Of a DNA stretch of 64,000 bases, positions 51,262 to 60,698 are shown one piece after another (within the stretch, counting starts at the first letter, position 1; every line of letters begins with the position of its first letter). Under the pieces are notes generated by a model. It was given only the letters and a program-made list of their open reading frames with translations. It was not told the origin of the DNA and did not search any database. Position numbers and translations under genes: made by a program. The DNA lies in the NCBI RefSeq assembly GCF_014199335.1, contig NZ_JACIJI010000002.1, forward strand, positions 558,001 through 622,000, written 5' to 3'. The DNA is from Stakelama sediminis (GTDB lineage: Bacteria; Pseudomonadota; Alphaproteobacteria; Sphingomonadales; Sphingomonadaceae).

Positions 51262-53292
51262 ATGGCGAAGGCGAAAACGGCGGACGTTGCCGAAGCAAAT
51301 GATACGAGCGACGCACCGCTGATCGACCTGAATGAGGGCTCGATCAAGAAGCTGATCGCGAAGGCGAAAAAACGCGGCTACATCACAGTCGACCAGCTCA
51401 ACGAAATGTTGCCGCAGGACCAGATGTCGTCCGAGCAGATCGAGGACATTATGTCCACGATCAACGATATGGGCATCAACGTCGTCGAAAATGACGAAGA
51501 GGGCGGCGAAGACGGCGAGCAGCAGGACGATGACGGTCCCGACGCGATCGACGGGAACGACAATCAGGACCAGAAAGCGCCTGCGGTCGAGACCAAGAAA
51601 AAGGAAACGGTCGACCGCACCGATGACCCCGTGCGCATGTATCTGCGCGAGATGGGCGCGGTCGAACTGCTTTCGCGCGAGGGCGAAATCGCCATCGCCA
51701 AGCGGATCGAGGCCGGTCGCGACACGATGATTCTGGGGCTGTGCGAAAGCCCGATCACCTTCAACGCGATTATCGGCTGGTCCGAGGCGCTGAACGAAGG
51801 CACGATGCAGCTTCGCGAAATCCTCGATCTCGACGCAATGCTGACGAAAGAGCCTGCGCCCGAGAGCCTGTCCGATGACGAGGATGACGATGACGGCGAA
51901 ATTTCTGAAAAGAATGCCGGACCGTCGTTCAAGGACGATGACGATATCGAGGAAGAGGACGATTCGGACGAGGACGGCGAATCGGGCGAATCGAAACGTC
52001 GCGATGACGATGACGACGAGGACAACACGCTGAGCCTTGCCCAGATGGAGGAAACGCTCAAGCCGCAAGCGCTTGAGAAGTTCGCCAACATCACCGCCAT
52101 CTACAAGAAATTCTCGTCGATGCAGGGCAAGCGTCTCGACGCCATGGCCGCCGGCGACGATTTGTCGGCAAGCGACGAGCGCAAATATCAGAAGCTGCGC
52201 GAAGACCTGACCGCCGAGGTGGAAAGCGTTCAGTTCCATCAGGCAAAGATCGAATATCTCGTCGATCAGCTCTACAGCTTCAACCGCCGCCTGACCGCAC
52301 TGGGCGGCCAGATGTTGCGCCTTGCCGAACGGCATAAGGTGAAGCGCAAGGATTTCCTCGATTCCTATATCAGCCACGAACTGGACGAGGGCTGGCTGGA
52401 ATCGGTTGCCGGGATCGACAAGAAGTGGAAGGCTTTCGCCGAAAACGAGGCCGATGCCGTTGATCGCATCCGCACCGAAATCGCTGACATTTCTCAGCAG
52501 ACCGGCATGGCGCTCGCCGAGTTCCGCCGTATCGTCAACATGGTGCAGAAGGGCGAACGTGAGGCGCGGATCGCGAAGAAGGAAATGGTCGAGGCCAATC
52601 TGCGCCTCGTGATCTCCATCGCAAAGAAATACACCAATCGCGGCCTGCAATTCCTCGACCTGATTCAGGAAGGCAATATCGGCCTGATGAAGGCGGTCGA
52701 CAAGTTCGAGTATCGCCGCGGCTACAAGTTCAGCACCTATGCGACCTGGTGGATTCGGCAGGCGATTACCCGCTCGATCGCGGATCAGGCGCGCACTATC
52801 CGCATTCCCGTGCATATGATCGAAACGATCAACAAGCTGGTGCGGACTTCGCGTCAGTTCCTGCACGAACAGGGCCGCGAACCGACGCCGGAGGAAATGG
52901 CCGAGCGCCTTTCCATGCCGCTCGAAAAGGTGCGCAAGGTGATGAAGATCGCCAAAGAGCCGATCTCCCTCGAAACGCCGATCGGCGACGAGGAAGATTC
53001 GCATCTCGGCGACTTCATCGAGGACAAGAACGCGATCATCCCGGTGGATGCCGCAATTCAGTCCAACCTGAAAGAAACGGTGACACGGGTGCTCGCCAGC
53101 CTCACCCCGCGTGAGGAACGCGTGCTACGTATGCGCTTCGGCATCGGCATGAACACCGATCACACGCTGGAGGAAGTCGGCCAGCAGTTCAGCGTGACGC
53201 GCGAGCGCATCCGCCAGATCGAAGCGAAGGCGCTGCGTAAGCTGAAGCACCCGTCGCGCAGCCGCAAGATGCGCAGCTTCCTCGACCAGTAA
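51262..53292 (+). CDS. rpoD: RNA polymerase primary sigma factor (sigma-70)
   Basis: A 676-residue housekeeping sigma factor. Region 1.1 is near 15-75, region 1.2 at [20 protein letters not shown], followed by a very acidic non-conserved region (about 200-260, many consecutive Asp and Glu). Region 2 carries [21 protein letters not shown] and the -10-binding [12 protein letters not shown]; region 3 follows; region 4 has [20 protein letters not shown] for -35 contact. It forms the core of a macromolecular synthesis block with dnaG. A strong terminator follows. Confidence 0.98.
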   Translation: MAKAKTADVAEANDTSDAPLIDLNEGSIKKLIAKAKKRGYITVDQLNEMLPQDQMSSEQIEDIMSTINDMGINVVENDEEGGEDGEQQDDDGPDAIDGNDNQDQKAPAVETKKKETVDRTDDPVRMYLREMGAVELLSREGEIAIAKRIEAGRDTMILGLCESPITFNAIIGWSEALNEGTMQLREILDLDAMLTKEPAPESLSDDEDDDDGEISEKNAGPSFKDDDDIEEEDDSDEDGESGESKRRDDDDDEDNTLSLAQMEETLKPQALEKFANITAIYKKFSSMQGKRLDAMAAGDDLSASDERKYQKLREDLTAEVESVQFHQAKIEYLVDQLYSFNRRLTALGGQMLRLAERHKVKRKDFLDSYISHELDEGWLESVAGIDKKWKAFAENEADAVDRIRTEIADISQQTGMALAEFRRIVNMVQKGEREARIAKKEMVEANLRLVISIAKKYTNRGLQFLDLIQEGNIGLMKAVDKFEYRRGYKFSTYATWWIRQAITRSIADQARTIRIPVHMIETINKLVRTSRQFLHEQGREPTPEEMAERLSMPLEKVRKVMKIAKEPISLETPIGDEEDSHLGDFIEDKNAIIPVDAAIQSNLKETVTRVLASLTPREERVLRMRFGIGMNTDHTLEEVGQQFSVTRERIRQIEAKALRKLKHPSRSRKMRSFLDQ

Positions 53293-53313
53293 GTTTCCGG
53301 ATATCCAAAGTTA

Positions 53314-53350
53314 ATGCCCGTCAGCGGGGGACCATTCCGCTGACGGGCAT
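53314..53350 (+). terminator. Intrinsic terminator after rpoD
   Basis: A perfect 14-bp stem, ATGCCCGTCAGCGG (53314-53327) with CCGCTGACGGGCAT (53337-53350), nine-base loop and ATTTTAT downstream. Confidence 0.93.
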
Positions 53351-53527
53351 ATTTTATACGATCGCGGACCAAGGATCGTACGACTATAGAAAGAGCAGGA
53401 TTAAGCACGCCCGCTGATCCGTAGTCGAATCTCCGCAATGGCGCCTCTCTCTCTCCATAGATGAAGGATTCTACAGCTCAGCTTATTTACACAACGATAA
53501 GCTTCGTAGAGTTCACAATCGGGAAAA

Positions 53528-53678
53528 TCCGTATTGTAAGGGTTTGAATTATCTCCGATACGGAGTATGTAACCCTATATAGTAGGCTAATTATTGGAAA
53601 TAACTTCAAACACCAGTCGAAATTGGTGGCTTATTTCCATGTTTGCGAGCGATTTTGCTGTATTTTACGCAAATCGCT
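53528..53678. promoter_or_regulatory. Structured AT-richer leader or operator region before the Phd/PAS gene
   Basis: The 411-bp gap 53293-53703 has no supported gene beyond the rpoD terminator. It contains several nested palindromes: TCCGTAT (53528-53534)/ATACGGA (53558-53564); AGGGTT (53539-53544)/AACCCT (53571-53576) enclosing CTCCG-ATA-CGGAG; TGGAAATAA (53595-53603)/TTATTTCCA (53631-53639) enclosing CACCA/TGGTG; and AGCGATTT (53648-53655)/AAATCGCT (53671-53678). It may be an operator array or a structured leader RNA. I recognise no known riboswitch class. Confidence 0.5.
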
Positions 53679-53703
53679 AGTTTCTTATTCGGAAGATTGA
53701 GGA

Positions 53704-54627
53704 ATGCCCGGACTTTCCAAGAAAACTATGTCTGTCGATCATGACGCATCTGATTTTTCGCAATGCGCAACTGCATCGCAGATCGTACGAAATTTCGGCA
53801 TGTGGCAGGATCGGGCCAGAGACCAGCCCGTTTATATCATGCATCACGGGCGACCGCGCCTTGTGCTCGCTGCGATCGAACATCTCGAGAGCCTGAAGTC
53901 CCTTCAGCATGAAGACAGTGCGCTGGTCGATGAACGTGAACGCCTGCTTGCATCCCTTACCGAACTCGTCCTGCTGATCGATCACGACTGCACGGTGCGT
54001 AGCTGCAATTTACCGGCCCGCTCCTTCTTCGGCATCAGTGAGGAGGGCTGGCGGGCACGCCCGCTCGGTGAGCTTGTACAGGCACCGTTCGGACCGTTTC
54101 TTACCACGCTGGCGCGGCGCGTCATCGATTCCGGGGTTCAGGAACGCATAGACCTCGAAATTGAAAAGCCGACACATCGCAAGATTTCGCTGATCACTAT
54201 TCCATTGCCCTATGGCGCGGCGATTATCGGCGAGGATGCAACGCTGACGGAAGATCGCGATCGTGCGCAACGGGCTCTCCGGGCAATCGATTCGGCACTT
54301 GCCGCGGTCGACGGCCTGGCAACGGTCCAGATCAACCCACGCGGATTCGTGACGACGCCGACGCCCAGCCTGTCAGCCATGACAAAGCTCGGAACCGAGC
54401 TTCTGGAAAGCATACGGTTCAGTTCCCTGTTCGATGTGAAATCGCGAGCCCAGGTTGGCGATGCCGTCAACGCCGTAATGAACGGGGAAGGTTCGACCCG
54501 ATTGTCAGCGCAGTTGCTGGTAAACGACGGCAGCATGCAGCCGGTTCGTATCGGCCTTGCACCATTAACCAGCCTGACGGGTATCAAAGGCGTTGAAGCG
54601 GTGCTGGTACTTTGTCCGTCTGGTTGA
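53704..54627 (+). CDS. Phd/YefM-antitoxin-like domain fused to PAS domains
   Basis: A 307-residue soluble protein. Residues 20-68 (ATASQIVRNFGMWQDRARDQ, PVYIMHHGRPRLVLAAIEHL) follow the pattern of Phd/YefM antitoxin DNA-binding folds. A PAS-like domain spans about 80-190 (LTELVLLIDHDCTVRSCNLP), then a short coiled linker and a second PAS-like domain from about 220 to the end. No kinase, cyclase or toxin motifs are seen, and no toxin gene is adjacent. I propose a sensor-regulator binding the palindromes upstream. Start ATG 53704 has GAGG almost touching it; ATG 53728 is an alternative. Confidence 0.7.
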   Translation: MPGLSKKTMSVDHDASDFSQCATASQIVRNFGMWQDRARDQPVYIMHHGRPRLVLAAIEHLESLKSLQHEDSALVDERERLLASLTELVLLIDHDCTVRSCNLPARSFFGISEEGWRARPLGELVQAPFGPFLTTLARRVIDSGVQERIDLEIEKPTHRKISLITIPLPYGAAIIGEDATLTEDRDRAQRALRAIDSALAAVDGLATVQINPRGFVTTPTPSLSAMTKLGTELLESIRFSSLFDVKSRAQVGDAVNAVMNGEGSTRLSAQLLVNDGSMQPVRIGLAPLTSLTGIKGVEAVLVLCPSG

Positions 54628-54742
54628 CTGCTACTTAACGTCACGTACACCATGCTTTTACGCGCTTCGGTATAAGCTTTGCTCTATTCATCCCTGTGCA
54701 CCGGTATTCGGTTCAACAGGTATATGGAGTGATCGGGGGCTT

Positions 54743-55408
54743 ATGCCATTGGAACGCGCTGATCTTGCCGCATTCGGCGGTAGCTGGGAAACCATTCAGG
54801 CGCTGGACCGCAACGGCGGCAGCAGCGCCCATGCGATGGTACGCAGGCTGTCCACGGCGTCTGTACCGATGCGCGATCTCGCCGACTCGGCTCATTTCCT
54901 GTGTATTTTGCATGGCCGTTTGCCGGGCATGATCGACCTTGCCGGCGACCATATCACTACGGCAGATGCGGTTGACTGGCTCAACCAGGCGGCAACTGCT
55001 TTCGTTCAGGAGCGATCGTTTATGGCTGCTGTTTCTGCTGCCGCCGGTCCGCCGCCCAGCACGCCCGGCCATGCCGAATCGGAAGCCGCCGTCGCCGCCC
55101 AATGCCATGCGCTCGACATGCTCGCCCAGTCCGATCGCAAGGGCTGCGCGATCGGTGCCGTGGTGGCGCTGGTACTGGAATGGCCTGCAATCCGTGGAAT
55201 TCTGGATAATGCTGCCAATCGCCTGAGCATGGCTTCTCCAACGCGTTCTCTGCCCAGCGAGAAGGATACGGCTTTGCTGGTCAACACGGTCGCGCAATCG
55301 CTTCCGATCGAACGCGCCATGCTGTTCGGCGCGCGTCAGTTGCTGATCCAGCATAGCGGTCTTTGGGACTTGCTGGAAACACGCATGGGCGCTCGCGAAC
55401 GCGCCTGA
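54743..55408 (+). CDS. Helical protein of unknown function
   Basis: A 221-residue, mostly helical cytosolic protein with no recognised motif. Features seen: a hydrophobic-Ala stretch AVVALVLEWPAIRGILDNAA near 140 and a C-terminal IERAMLFGARQLLIQHSGLWD that suggests a helical bundle; an Ala/Pro-rich patch near 105-120. ATG 54743 has GGGGG a few bases upstream. A longer frame starting at 54593 overlaps the preceding gene and has no site. It may be co-transcribed with the Phd/PAS gene (115-bp gap). Confidence 0.68.
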   Translation: MPLERADLAAFGGSWETIQALDRNGGSSAHAMVRRLSTASVPMRDLADSAHFLCILHGRLPGMIDLAGDHITTADAVDWLNQAATAFVQERSFMAAVSAAAGPPPSTPGHAESEAAVAAQCHALDMLAQSDRKGCAIGAVVALVLEWPAIRGILDNAANRLSMASPTRSLPSEKDTALLVNTVAQSLPIERAMLFGARQLLIQHSGLWDLLETRMGARERA

Positions 55409-55479
55409 AGTCGCAAGGCAGCGCTTGCCTGCATCCCCTTCGCACCTCTATCCCGAATCTGAACTATCGGGAAATCGGG

Positions 55480-56328
55480 ATGTCCATGCGCTTCGAAGGT
55501 ACGCAAAGCTACGTCGCCACTGACGATCTGAAAGTTGCGGTCAATGCCGCCGTCACGCTGCGACGCCCTTTGCTGGTCAAAGGCGAACCGGGCACCGGCA
55601 AGACGGTACTGGCTTATGAAATCGCCAAAGCAGTCGATGCGCCCTTGATAAGCTGGAACGTTAAATCGACCACTAAGGCGCAACAGGGCCTGTACGAATA
55701 TGACGCGGTCGCCCGGCTGCGTGACGGGCAGCTTGGCGATGAGCGCGTGCATGACATTGCCAACTATATCCGCAAGGGCAAGCTGTGGGAGGCGTTCGAA
55801 TCGCCAAAACTGCCGGTCTTGCTGATCGACGAGATCGACAAGGCCGATATCGAATTTCCCAACGACCTGCTGCTCGAACTCGATCGCATGGAATTTCATG
55901 TGTACGAGACCGGAGAGACGGTGCACGCGCAGGAACGCCCGATCGTCGTCATCACCTCGAACAATGAAAAGGATCTGCCCGACGCATTTCTGCGCCGCTG
56001 CTTTTTCCACTATATAAAATTTCCCGATCGCGAGACGATGCAGGCAATCATCGACGTGCATTTCCCCGGCATCCAGAAGCTGCTGGTGTCGCGCGCGATG
56101 GATATTTTTTATGAAGTCCGCGACGTTCCCGGCCTGAAAAAGAAGCCGTCGACCAGCGAACTGCTCGACTGGCTGAAATTGCTGCTGCACGAGGATATGC
56201 CGCTCGACGTGCTGCAATCGCGCGATACCACCAGGGCGATTCCACCGCTGCATGGCGCGCTGCTGAAAAATGAGCAGGATGTGATGCTGTTCGAACGGCT
56301 CGCTTTTATGGCGCGCCGTCAGAAATAG
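55480..56328 (+). CDS. MoxR family AAA+ ATPase
   Basis: A 282-residue chaperone-like ATPase. Walker A GEPGTGKTVLAYEIAKA near 34, Walker B PVLLIDEIDKAD near 110, sensor 1 IVVITSNNEKDLPDAFLRRC near 150 with arginine-finger candidates, and a C-terminal helical lid. MoxR proteins usually work with a VWA-domain partner, here the gene at 57039. Start ATG 55480 is chosen as it gives M-S-M-R-F; ATG 55486 is equally open. An upstream extension lacks support. Confidence 0.92.
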   Translation: MSMRFEGTQSYVATDDLKVAVNAAVTLRRPLLVKGEPGTGKTVLAYEIAKAVDAPLISWNVKSTTKAQQGLYEYDAVARLRDGQLGDERVHDIANYIRKGKLWEAFESPKLPVLLIDEIDKADIEFPNDLLLELDRMEFHVYETGETVHAQERPIVVITSNNEKDLPDAFLRRCFFHYIKFPDRETMQAIIDVHFPGIQKLLVSRAMDIFYEVRDVPGLKKKPSTSELLDWLKLLLHEDMPLDVLQSRDTTRAIPPLHGALLKNEQDVMLFERLAFMARRQK

Positions 56329-56405
56329 CGTCTGAACACCCTATAAATCATTCGTCAACCAAAGCCGCAAACCGAATGGCAAGTTCGCGTCGATAGCCTT
56401 TGCTC

Positions 56406-56966
56406 ATGCGTAGCGTGGTGGTTTCCTTTTTTGCCGCATTCATACTCGCGGTCACGGCGCATCCGGCCCTTGCCGGCAATATCCTCGACTATCAGGGACA
56501 GTGCGTTCCCTTCGCTCGCGAAGCGTCCGGTATCGAGATTCATGGTGACGCCTGGACATGGTGGGGCAAGGCCAAGGGCCGATATGAACGCGGCAGTCTG
56601 CCGGCCATCGGGTCGGTACTGGTCTTCGCCAAATCGCCGCAATTGCCACTCGGCCATGTCGCGGTCGTAAGCCGCATCGTTGATCACCGTGTCCTGATGG
56701 TGACGCATGCCAACTGGTCGCGCATCGACGGAGAGCGCGGCCATGTCGAACGCGACGTCACGCTGGTCGATGTTTCGCCCGACAATGACTGGAGCGAAGT
56801 GCGGGTCTGGTACAATTCCAACGATGGACTGGGTGCCACCACCTATCCCATATATGGCTTCATCTATGGCGAGACCGTCAGCGGCAGAGATGTGCATGCC
56901 TCTCCGCAAATTACCGAACGCCATCCCGATTATGTCGGCTCGCTGATCGACGCTTACGGAGGTTGA
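56406..56966 (+). CDS. Secreted CHAP-domain amidase
   Basis: A 186-residue exported protein: signal peptide VVVSFFAAFILAVTAHPALA cleaved before GNIL. The CHAP catalytic residues are in QCVPFARE (Cys), LGHVAVVSRI (His) and THANWSRID (Asn). CHAP amidases cleave peptidoglycan stem peptides or similar amides. The gene lies between the MoxR and VWA genes on the same strand, with 77 and 72 bp gaps. ATG 56406 is preferred to an overlapping TTG. Confidence 0.9.
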   Translation: MRSVVVSFFAAFILAVTAHPALAGNILDYQGQCVPFAREASGIEIHGDAWTWWGKAKGRYERGSLPAIGSVLVFAKSPQLPLGHVAVVSRIVDHRVLMVTHANWSRIDGERGHVERDVTLVDVSPDNDWSEVRVWYNSNDGLGATTYPIYGFIYGETVSGRDVHASPQITERHPDYVGSLIDAYGG

Positions 56967-57038
56967 GCGCTTGTTGAGGCGCCTTTACGCAGGCGACCGC
57001 TGGCTTCAAAAGGGAAAGCCTCAGCAGCGGAGGCCCTA

Positions 57039-58217
57039 TTGTTCCTGTCCTTCATCGACGAATTGCGCGCCGCCGGCATTCCGGCCAGCCTGAAAGAGCA
57101 TCTGCTGCTGCTTGAGGCGCTCGACCGGCAGGTGATCGAGGATACGCCGGAAGCCTTTTACTATCTGGCGCGTGCGACCTTCGTAAAGGATGAAGGATTG
57201 CTCGACCGGTTCGACCAGGCATTCGCCAAGGTGTTTCGCGGTCTGGAAACGCAGTACGGCACGGGCAAAGAGGAACTGCCCGAGGAATGGCTGCGCGCGA
57301 TTGCCGAAAAATATCTCAGCCCAGAGGAGATGGCGAAAATCGAATCGCTCGGCTCCTGGGAAGAGATCATGGAAACGCTGAAAAAACGGCTGGACGAACA
57401 GGAAGGCCGCCATCAGGGCGGCAACAAGTGGATCGGCACCGGGGGCACCTCGCCTTACGGAAATTCCGGCTACAATCCCGAAGGAATCCGCATCGGCGGC
57501 CAGTCCCGCCACAAGCGCGCGATCAAGGTTTGGGAAAACCGCGAATTCCGCAACCTCGACAGCAGCAAGGAACTGGGTACCCGCAATATCAAGGTGGCGT
57601 TGCGTCGCCTGCGCCGGTTCGCACGCGAAGGGGCTGCTGATGAACTCGATATCGACGCCACGGTCGCCGGGACCGCGCGTCAGGGCTGGCTCGACGTGCA
57701 TATGCGCCCTGAGCGCCATAATGCGGTGAAGCTGTTGTTATTCCTCGATATCGGCGGGTCGATGGACCCGCATATCAAGGTTTGCGAGGAACTGTTTTCC
57801 GCCGCCACCTCGGAATTCAAGAATCTCGAATTCTTCTATTTTCACAACTGCCTGTACGAAGGCGTGTGGAAGGATAACCGTCGCCGCTTCACTGAACGCA
57901 CGCCGAGCTGGGACGTGCTCCATAAATTCGGCCATGACTATAAGGTGATCTTTGTCGGCGATGCGGCAATGAGTCCGTATGAGATCAGCCACCCCGGCGG
58001 GTCGGTCGAACATTTCAACGAGGAAGCGGGCGCGGTCTGGCTGGAGCGCTTCACCAATACCTATCCGGCCGCGGCATGGCTCAATCCCGTACCCGAAGAA
58101 CATTGGGGCTATTCGCATTCGACGCAGATGATCCGTACGCTGATGCACGATCGCATGTATCCGCTGACGCTGGATGGTCTCGATGAAGCGATGCGCGAGT
58201 TAAGCCGCAAACATTAG
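57039..58217 (+). CDS. VWA-domain (CoxE-like) protein
   Basis: A 392-residue cytosolic protein. The N-terminal half is helical (FLSFIDELRAAGIPASLKEH) with a Gly-rich loop near 130; the C-terminal half is a von Willebrand A domain whose MIDAS reads LLLFLDIGGSMDP near 230. The usual DxSxS is altered to DxGGS, so metal binding may be changed. CoxE-type VWA proteins act with MoxR ATPases in assembling cofactor or metal centres. The start is TTG at 57039, with GGAGG 6 nt upstream. Confidence 0.88.
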   Translation: MFLSFIDELRAAGIPASLKEHLLLLEALDRQVIEDTPEAFYYLARATFVKDEGLLDRFDQAFAKVFRGLETQYGTGKEELPEEWLRAIAEKYLSPEEMAKIESLGSWEEIMETLKKRLDEQEGRHQGGNKWIGTGGTSPYGNSGYNPEGIRIGGQSRHKRAIKVWENREFRNLDSSKELGTRNIKVALRRLRRFAREGAADELDIDATVAGTARQGWLDVHMRPERHNAVKLLLFLDIGGSMDPHIKVCEELFSAATSEFKNLEFFYFHNCLYEGVWKDNRRRFTERTPSWDVLHKFGHDYKVIFVGDAAMSPYEISHPGGSVEHFNEEAGAVWLERFTNTYPAAAWLNPVPEEHWGYSHSTQMIRTLMHDRMYPLTLDGLDEAMRELSRKH

Positions 58218-58227
58218 GGTCAGGGCC

Positions 58228-58974
58228 TCATTCCACGAGGCGGAAGAAATCGTGGTCGTAGCTGATCATCGAGGCACCGCCGTCGACAAACAGCGCCTGC
58301 CCCGTCACCGCTTTCGCCCCGGCCAGATACAGCACCGCATCGGCAATGTCGTCGGGCGAAGGCAAACATTCCAGCGGCATCATGGCGGCCAGCCGCTCCA
58401 TCTTGTCCTCCCCATATTCCCCGGTCGGCAGCGTTAGCCCAGGCGCGACGCCGTTCACCCGCACGCGTGGCGCGAACGTCCGGGCCTGCAGCCGCACCGC
58501 TTCGCTCAGCGCCATTTTGGAAAGGGTATAGGCCTGCTGATCGCCATGCGGATGGCGGATGCGCTGGTCTAGGATGTGTACGACACTTGCATCCTGCCCC
58601 TGCCCTGCCACCAATGCCGCCAGTGCGAAGGGCGCGGCACTGTTGATCCTGAAATGCTCGACCAGCGCCGCCACATCCGGCGTACCGCTTTCGCTCGGCG
58701 CAAACAGTGAAGCGTTGTTGACGAGCAACGCCACCGGCATATCGAAATGGCGCGTTACGTCCCTCATCAGGGCCGTCGGTGCGTCGTCGCTTGCAAGATC
58801 GGCTGCAAATCCATGCCATTCGTTTGCGGCTGCATCAAGCTGTTCGGCCAGCCAGGGTTCCGGTTCCCCCGAATCACTGCCGTGCAATGCCACTGCCCAG
58901 CCGGATTCGGCCAGCCGCGCGGCAATATGACCGCCCAGGCGTCTGGTGCTGCCGGTGACAAGGGCTAGCGGCAC
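58228..58974 (-). CDS. folM: SDR reductase, FolM/pteridine-reductase-like
   Basis: A 248-residue short-chain reductase. The nucleotide-binding motif TGSTRRLGGHIA has the basic TGxxRRxG form of pteridine reductases; VNNAS, a Gln at the usual Ser region (HILDQRIRHPHGD) and YTLSK follow. The missing catalytic Ser, replaced as in PTR1/FolM-type enzymes, and the adjacent folB gene support a role in reducing dihydropterins. It starts 10 bp downstream of folB. The gene symbol is tentative. Confidence 0.78.
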   Translation of the reverse strand: MPLALVTGSTRRLGGHIAARLAESGWAVALHGSDSGEPEPWLAEQLDAAANEWHGFAADLASDDAPTALMRDVTRHFDMPVALLVNNASLFAPSESGTPDVAALVEHFRINSAAPFALAALVAGQGQDASVVHILDQRIRHPHGDQQAYTLSKMALSEAVRLQARTFAPRVRVNGVAPGLTLPTGEYGEDKMERLAAMMPLECLPSPDDIADAVLYLAGAKAVTGQALFVDGGASMISYDHDFFRLVE

Positions 58975-58984
58975 GCCTGCTCCC

Positions 58985-59356
58985 CTATTTACGCTTGCGG
59001 GTAAGGGTGATGCCGATCGATTCGCCCTGTTCAGCGATGGCTAGTTTGACGATCCGGATCGTCACCTGCTGTACGCGTTCGTCCTCGATGAACAGGGTAT
59101 CGGCAATATGATCGGCCACCCCTTCGATCAGGGTGAAATGCACGCCCTGCGGCAGCGCCGTGGTCGCGGCATGTTTCAGGTCGAGATAGCTTTTCGACGC
59201 GGAAAGCGGCGTATCAGGGTCAAAATGTTCGGGACAGGCAAGGTCGACGTCCATCGAAATACGCAACGGCTGCGGCAGGTGCGTCTCTTCGGAATAGACA
59301 CCCGTCAGCACTTCGACCTCAAGGTCATGAACCTGCAACAGCAAGCGATCGGACAC
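58985..59356 (-). CDS. folB: Dihydroneopterin aldolase
   Basis: A 123-residue enzyme of folate synthesis. Motifs: LEVEVLTGVYSEETHLPQPL near residue 11, SYLDLKHAATTAL with the substrate-binding Asp-Leu near 57, and LIEGVADHIADTLF with the conserved Glu-Gly near 78. The start chosen is GTG at 59356 (VSDRLLLQVHDLEV), with AAAGG 6 nt upstream; ATG at 59377 and TTG at 59386 are in frame but give an extension not typical of the family. Confidence 0.9.
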   Translation of the reverse strand: MSDRLLLQVHDLEVEVLTGVYSEETHLPQPLRISMDVDLACPEHFDPDTPLSASKSYLDLKHAATTALPQGVHFTLIEGVADHIADTLFIEDERVQQVTIRIVKLAIAEQGESIGITLTRKRK

Positions 59357-59419
59357 GACGAACCTTTCTGTACCCATGAATGGCAAGCGCCATAGCAGAC
59401 AATGCCGACAGCGAAACCC

Positions 59420-60052
59420 TCAGGCCTGCGCGCTTGGCCGGGCAGATACCGCCTTGTGCCAGCGCAAAACGTTTTCGCGTTCTTCCGGTGCCGGCAACCG
59501 TACCGATATGCCGAAATCGACCGCCACCATTGCGGTAATGTCGGCATAGCTGAACCGGTCGCCCGCAATCCATTCCCGATCCTGCAAATTTGCATCAAGG
59601 CGTTGAAGGAAACTGTCCCACATGATGCGTCCGCGCTCGGCAAGCTGCGGAATTTGCGGCAGGGGCGGCCAGTTTCCCGATTCGGCGCGATCCTCGAACC
59701 CCGGTGCGCTGTTACGAAAGCAGTAGACCACCGCGGCATAGCCTTCCGCTTCTACTTGGCGAATGCGGCTTTCGATCCGGCCGATTTCTTCCGGCGAAGT
59801 GCCGAACAGCGGCGGATCGGGATGCAGCGCTTCGAAATAACGGCAGATTGCCGCCGACTCCTCCAGCACGCTCCCGTCATCCAGCACCAGCGCCGGGACG
59901 GTCGCGCGATCGTTCACCGCAAGATACTCGTTGCCGAGATGCTCGCCCTTGCGCAGATTCAGGCGGACCATCGGCACCGTAATCCCCTTTTCGGCGAGAT
60001 AGACCCGCACTCGCCGCGGGCTGGGCGCCCATTCTGCGTCGTAGAGTTTCAT
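59420..60052 (-). CDS. Glutathione S-transferase family protein
   Basis: A 210-residue protein. The N-terminal thioredoxin-like domain has MKLYDAEWAPSPRRVRVYLA and the glutathione-binding strand VPALVLDDGSVLEESAAICR; the C-terminal helical domain has GDRFSYADITAMVAVDFG, the family N-capping motif. A Ser near residue 11 may be the active residue. Substrate unknown. Start ATG 60052 places the first strand at the N-terminus; a much longer reading upstream is not plausible. Confidence 0.9.
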   Translation of the reverse strand: MKLYDAEWAPSPRRVRVYLAEKGITVPMVRLNLRKGEHLGNEYLAVNDRATVPALVLDDGSVLEESAAICRYFEALHPDPPLFGTSPEEIGRIESRIRQVEAEGYAAVVYCFRNSAPGFEDRAESGNWPPLPQIPQLAERGRIMWDSFLQRLDANLQDREWIAGDRFSYADITAMVAVDFGISVRLPAPEERENVLRWHKAVSARPSAQA

Positions 60053-60130
60053 GTCCGGCATCCCATGCTTTGCAATTTCGCCACCGCAAGCTAAAGCGCG
60101 CCGCTCTCCTCGTCCATGCTGGCGGACTGC

Positions 60131-60649
60131 ATGAAACCAAGCCTTGTTCCCCTCGATCACATCCCCCCCGATGCTGTCGAAGCGCTGCTCGACAGCGTGT
60201 TCGGAGTCGATCGACATCAGCGCACCGCCTATCAGGTGCGCGACGGGATGACGGCGATTTCATCGCTCAGTTTCGCGGCGCTTGCACCGACAACCCATGA
60301 TCTCGTCGGATCGATTCAATGCTGGCCGGTTCAACTGACCACGACGCAGGATATCTATCCGCTCATCATGGTTGGCCCGGTGGCGGTACATCCCGACCAT
60401 CAGGATGTCGGTATCGGCCGGGCGCTGATGTGGCGCGTGATCGAACTTGCCGCTGCCGATACCGGTCTTGCCGGACGGGATGGCCTGATGCTGATCGGCG
60501 ATCCGGACTATTATGGCCGCCTGTTCGGGTTCAGCGATGCGCATACCGGCGGGTGGCGGCTACCCGGTCCGTTCGAACGCCACCGGCTGCTCGCACTGGG
60601 CGATGCGATCCCTGCCCTTCCCGGCATAGTGGGACCACGCACGCGCTGA
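60131..60649 (+). CDS. GNAT family acetyltransferase
   Basis: A 172-residue acetyltransferase with the acetyl-CoA motif VAVHPDHQDVGIGRALMWRV near 85 and GLMLIGDPDYYGRLFGFSDA near 118, a form typical of the YhbS group. Substrate unknown. ATG 60131 is chosen; a frame five codons longer also exists. Divergent from the GST gene across 78 bp, and possibly first gene of a run to cca. Confidence 0.88.
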   Translation: MKPSLVPLDHIPPDAVEALLDSVFGVDRHQRTAYQVRDGMTAISSLSFAALAPTTHDLVGSIQCWPVQLTTTQDIYPLIMVGPVAVHPDHQDVGIGRALMWRVIELAAADTGLAGRDGLMLIGDPDYYGRLFGFSDAHTGGWRLPGPFERHRLLALGDAIPALPGIVGPRTR

Positions 60650-60698
60650 GTTAGCAATGGCTTGCCCCGGCCCGGCAGAGTGCCCTAACGAAGCGCCA

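Noticed and set aside
51259..53004. Antisense frame of about 580 codons opposite rpoD
   Set aside because: Shadow of rpoD; its composition tracks the sense codons and there is no start context.
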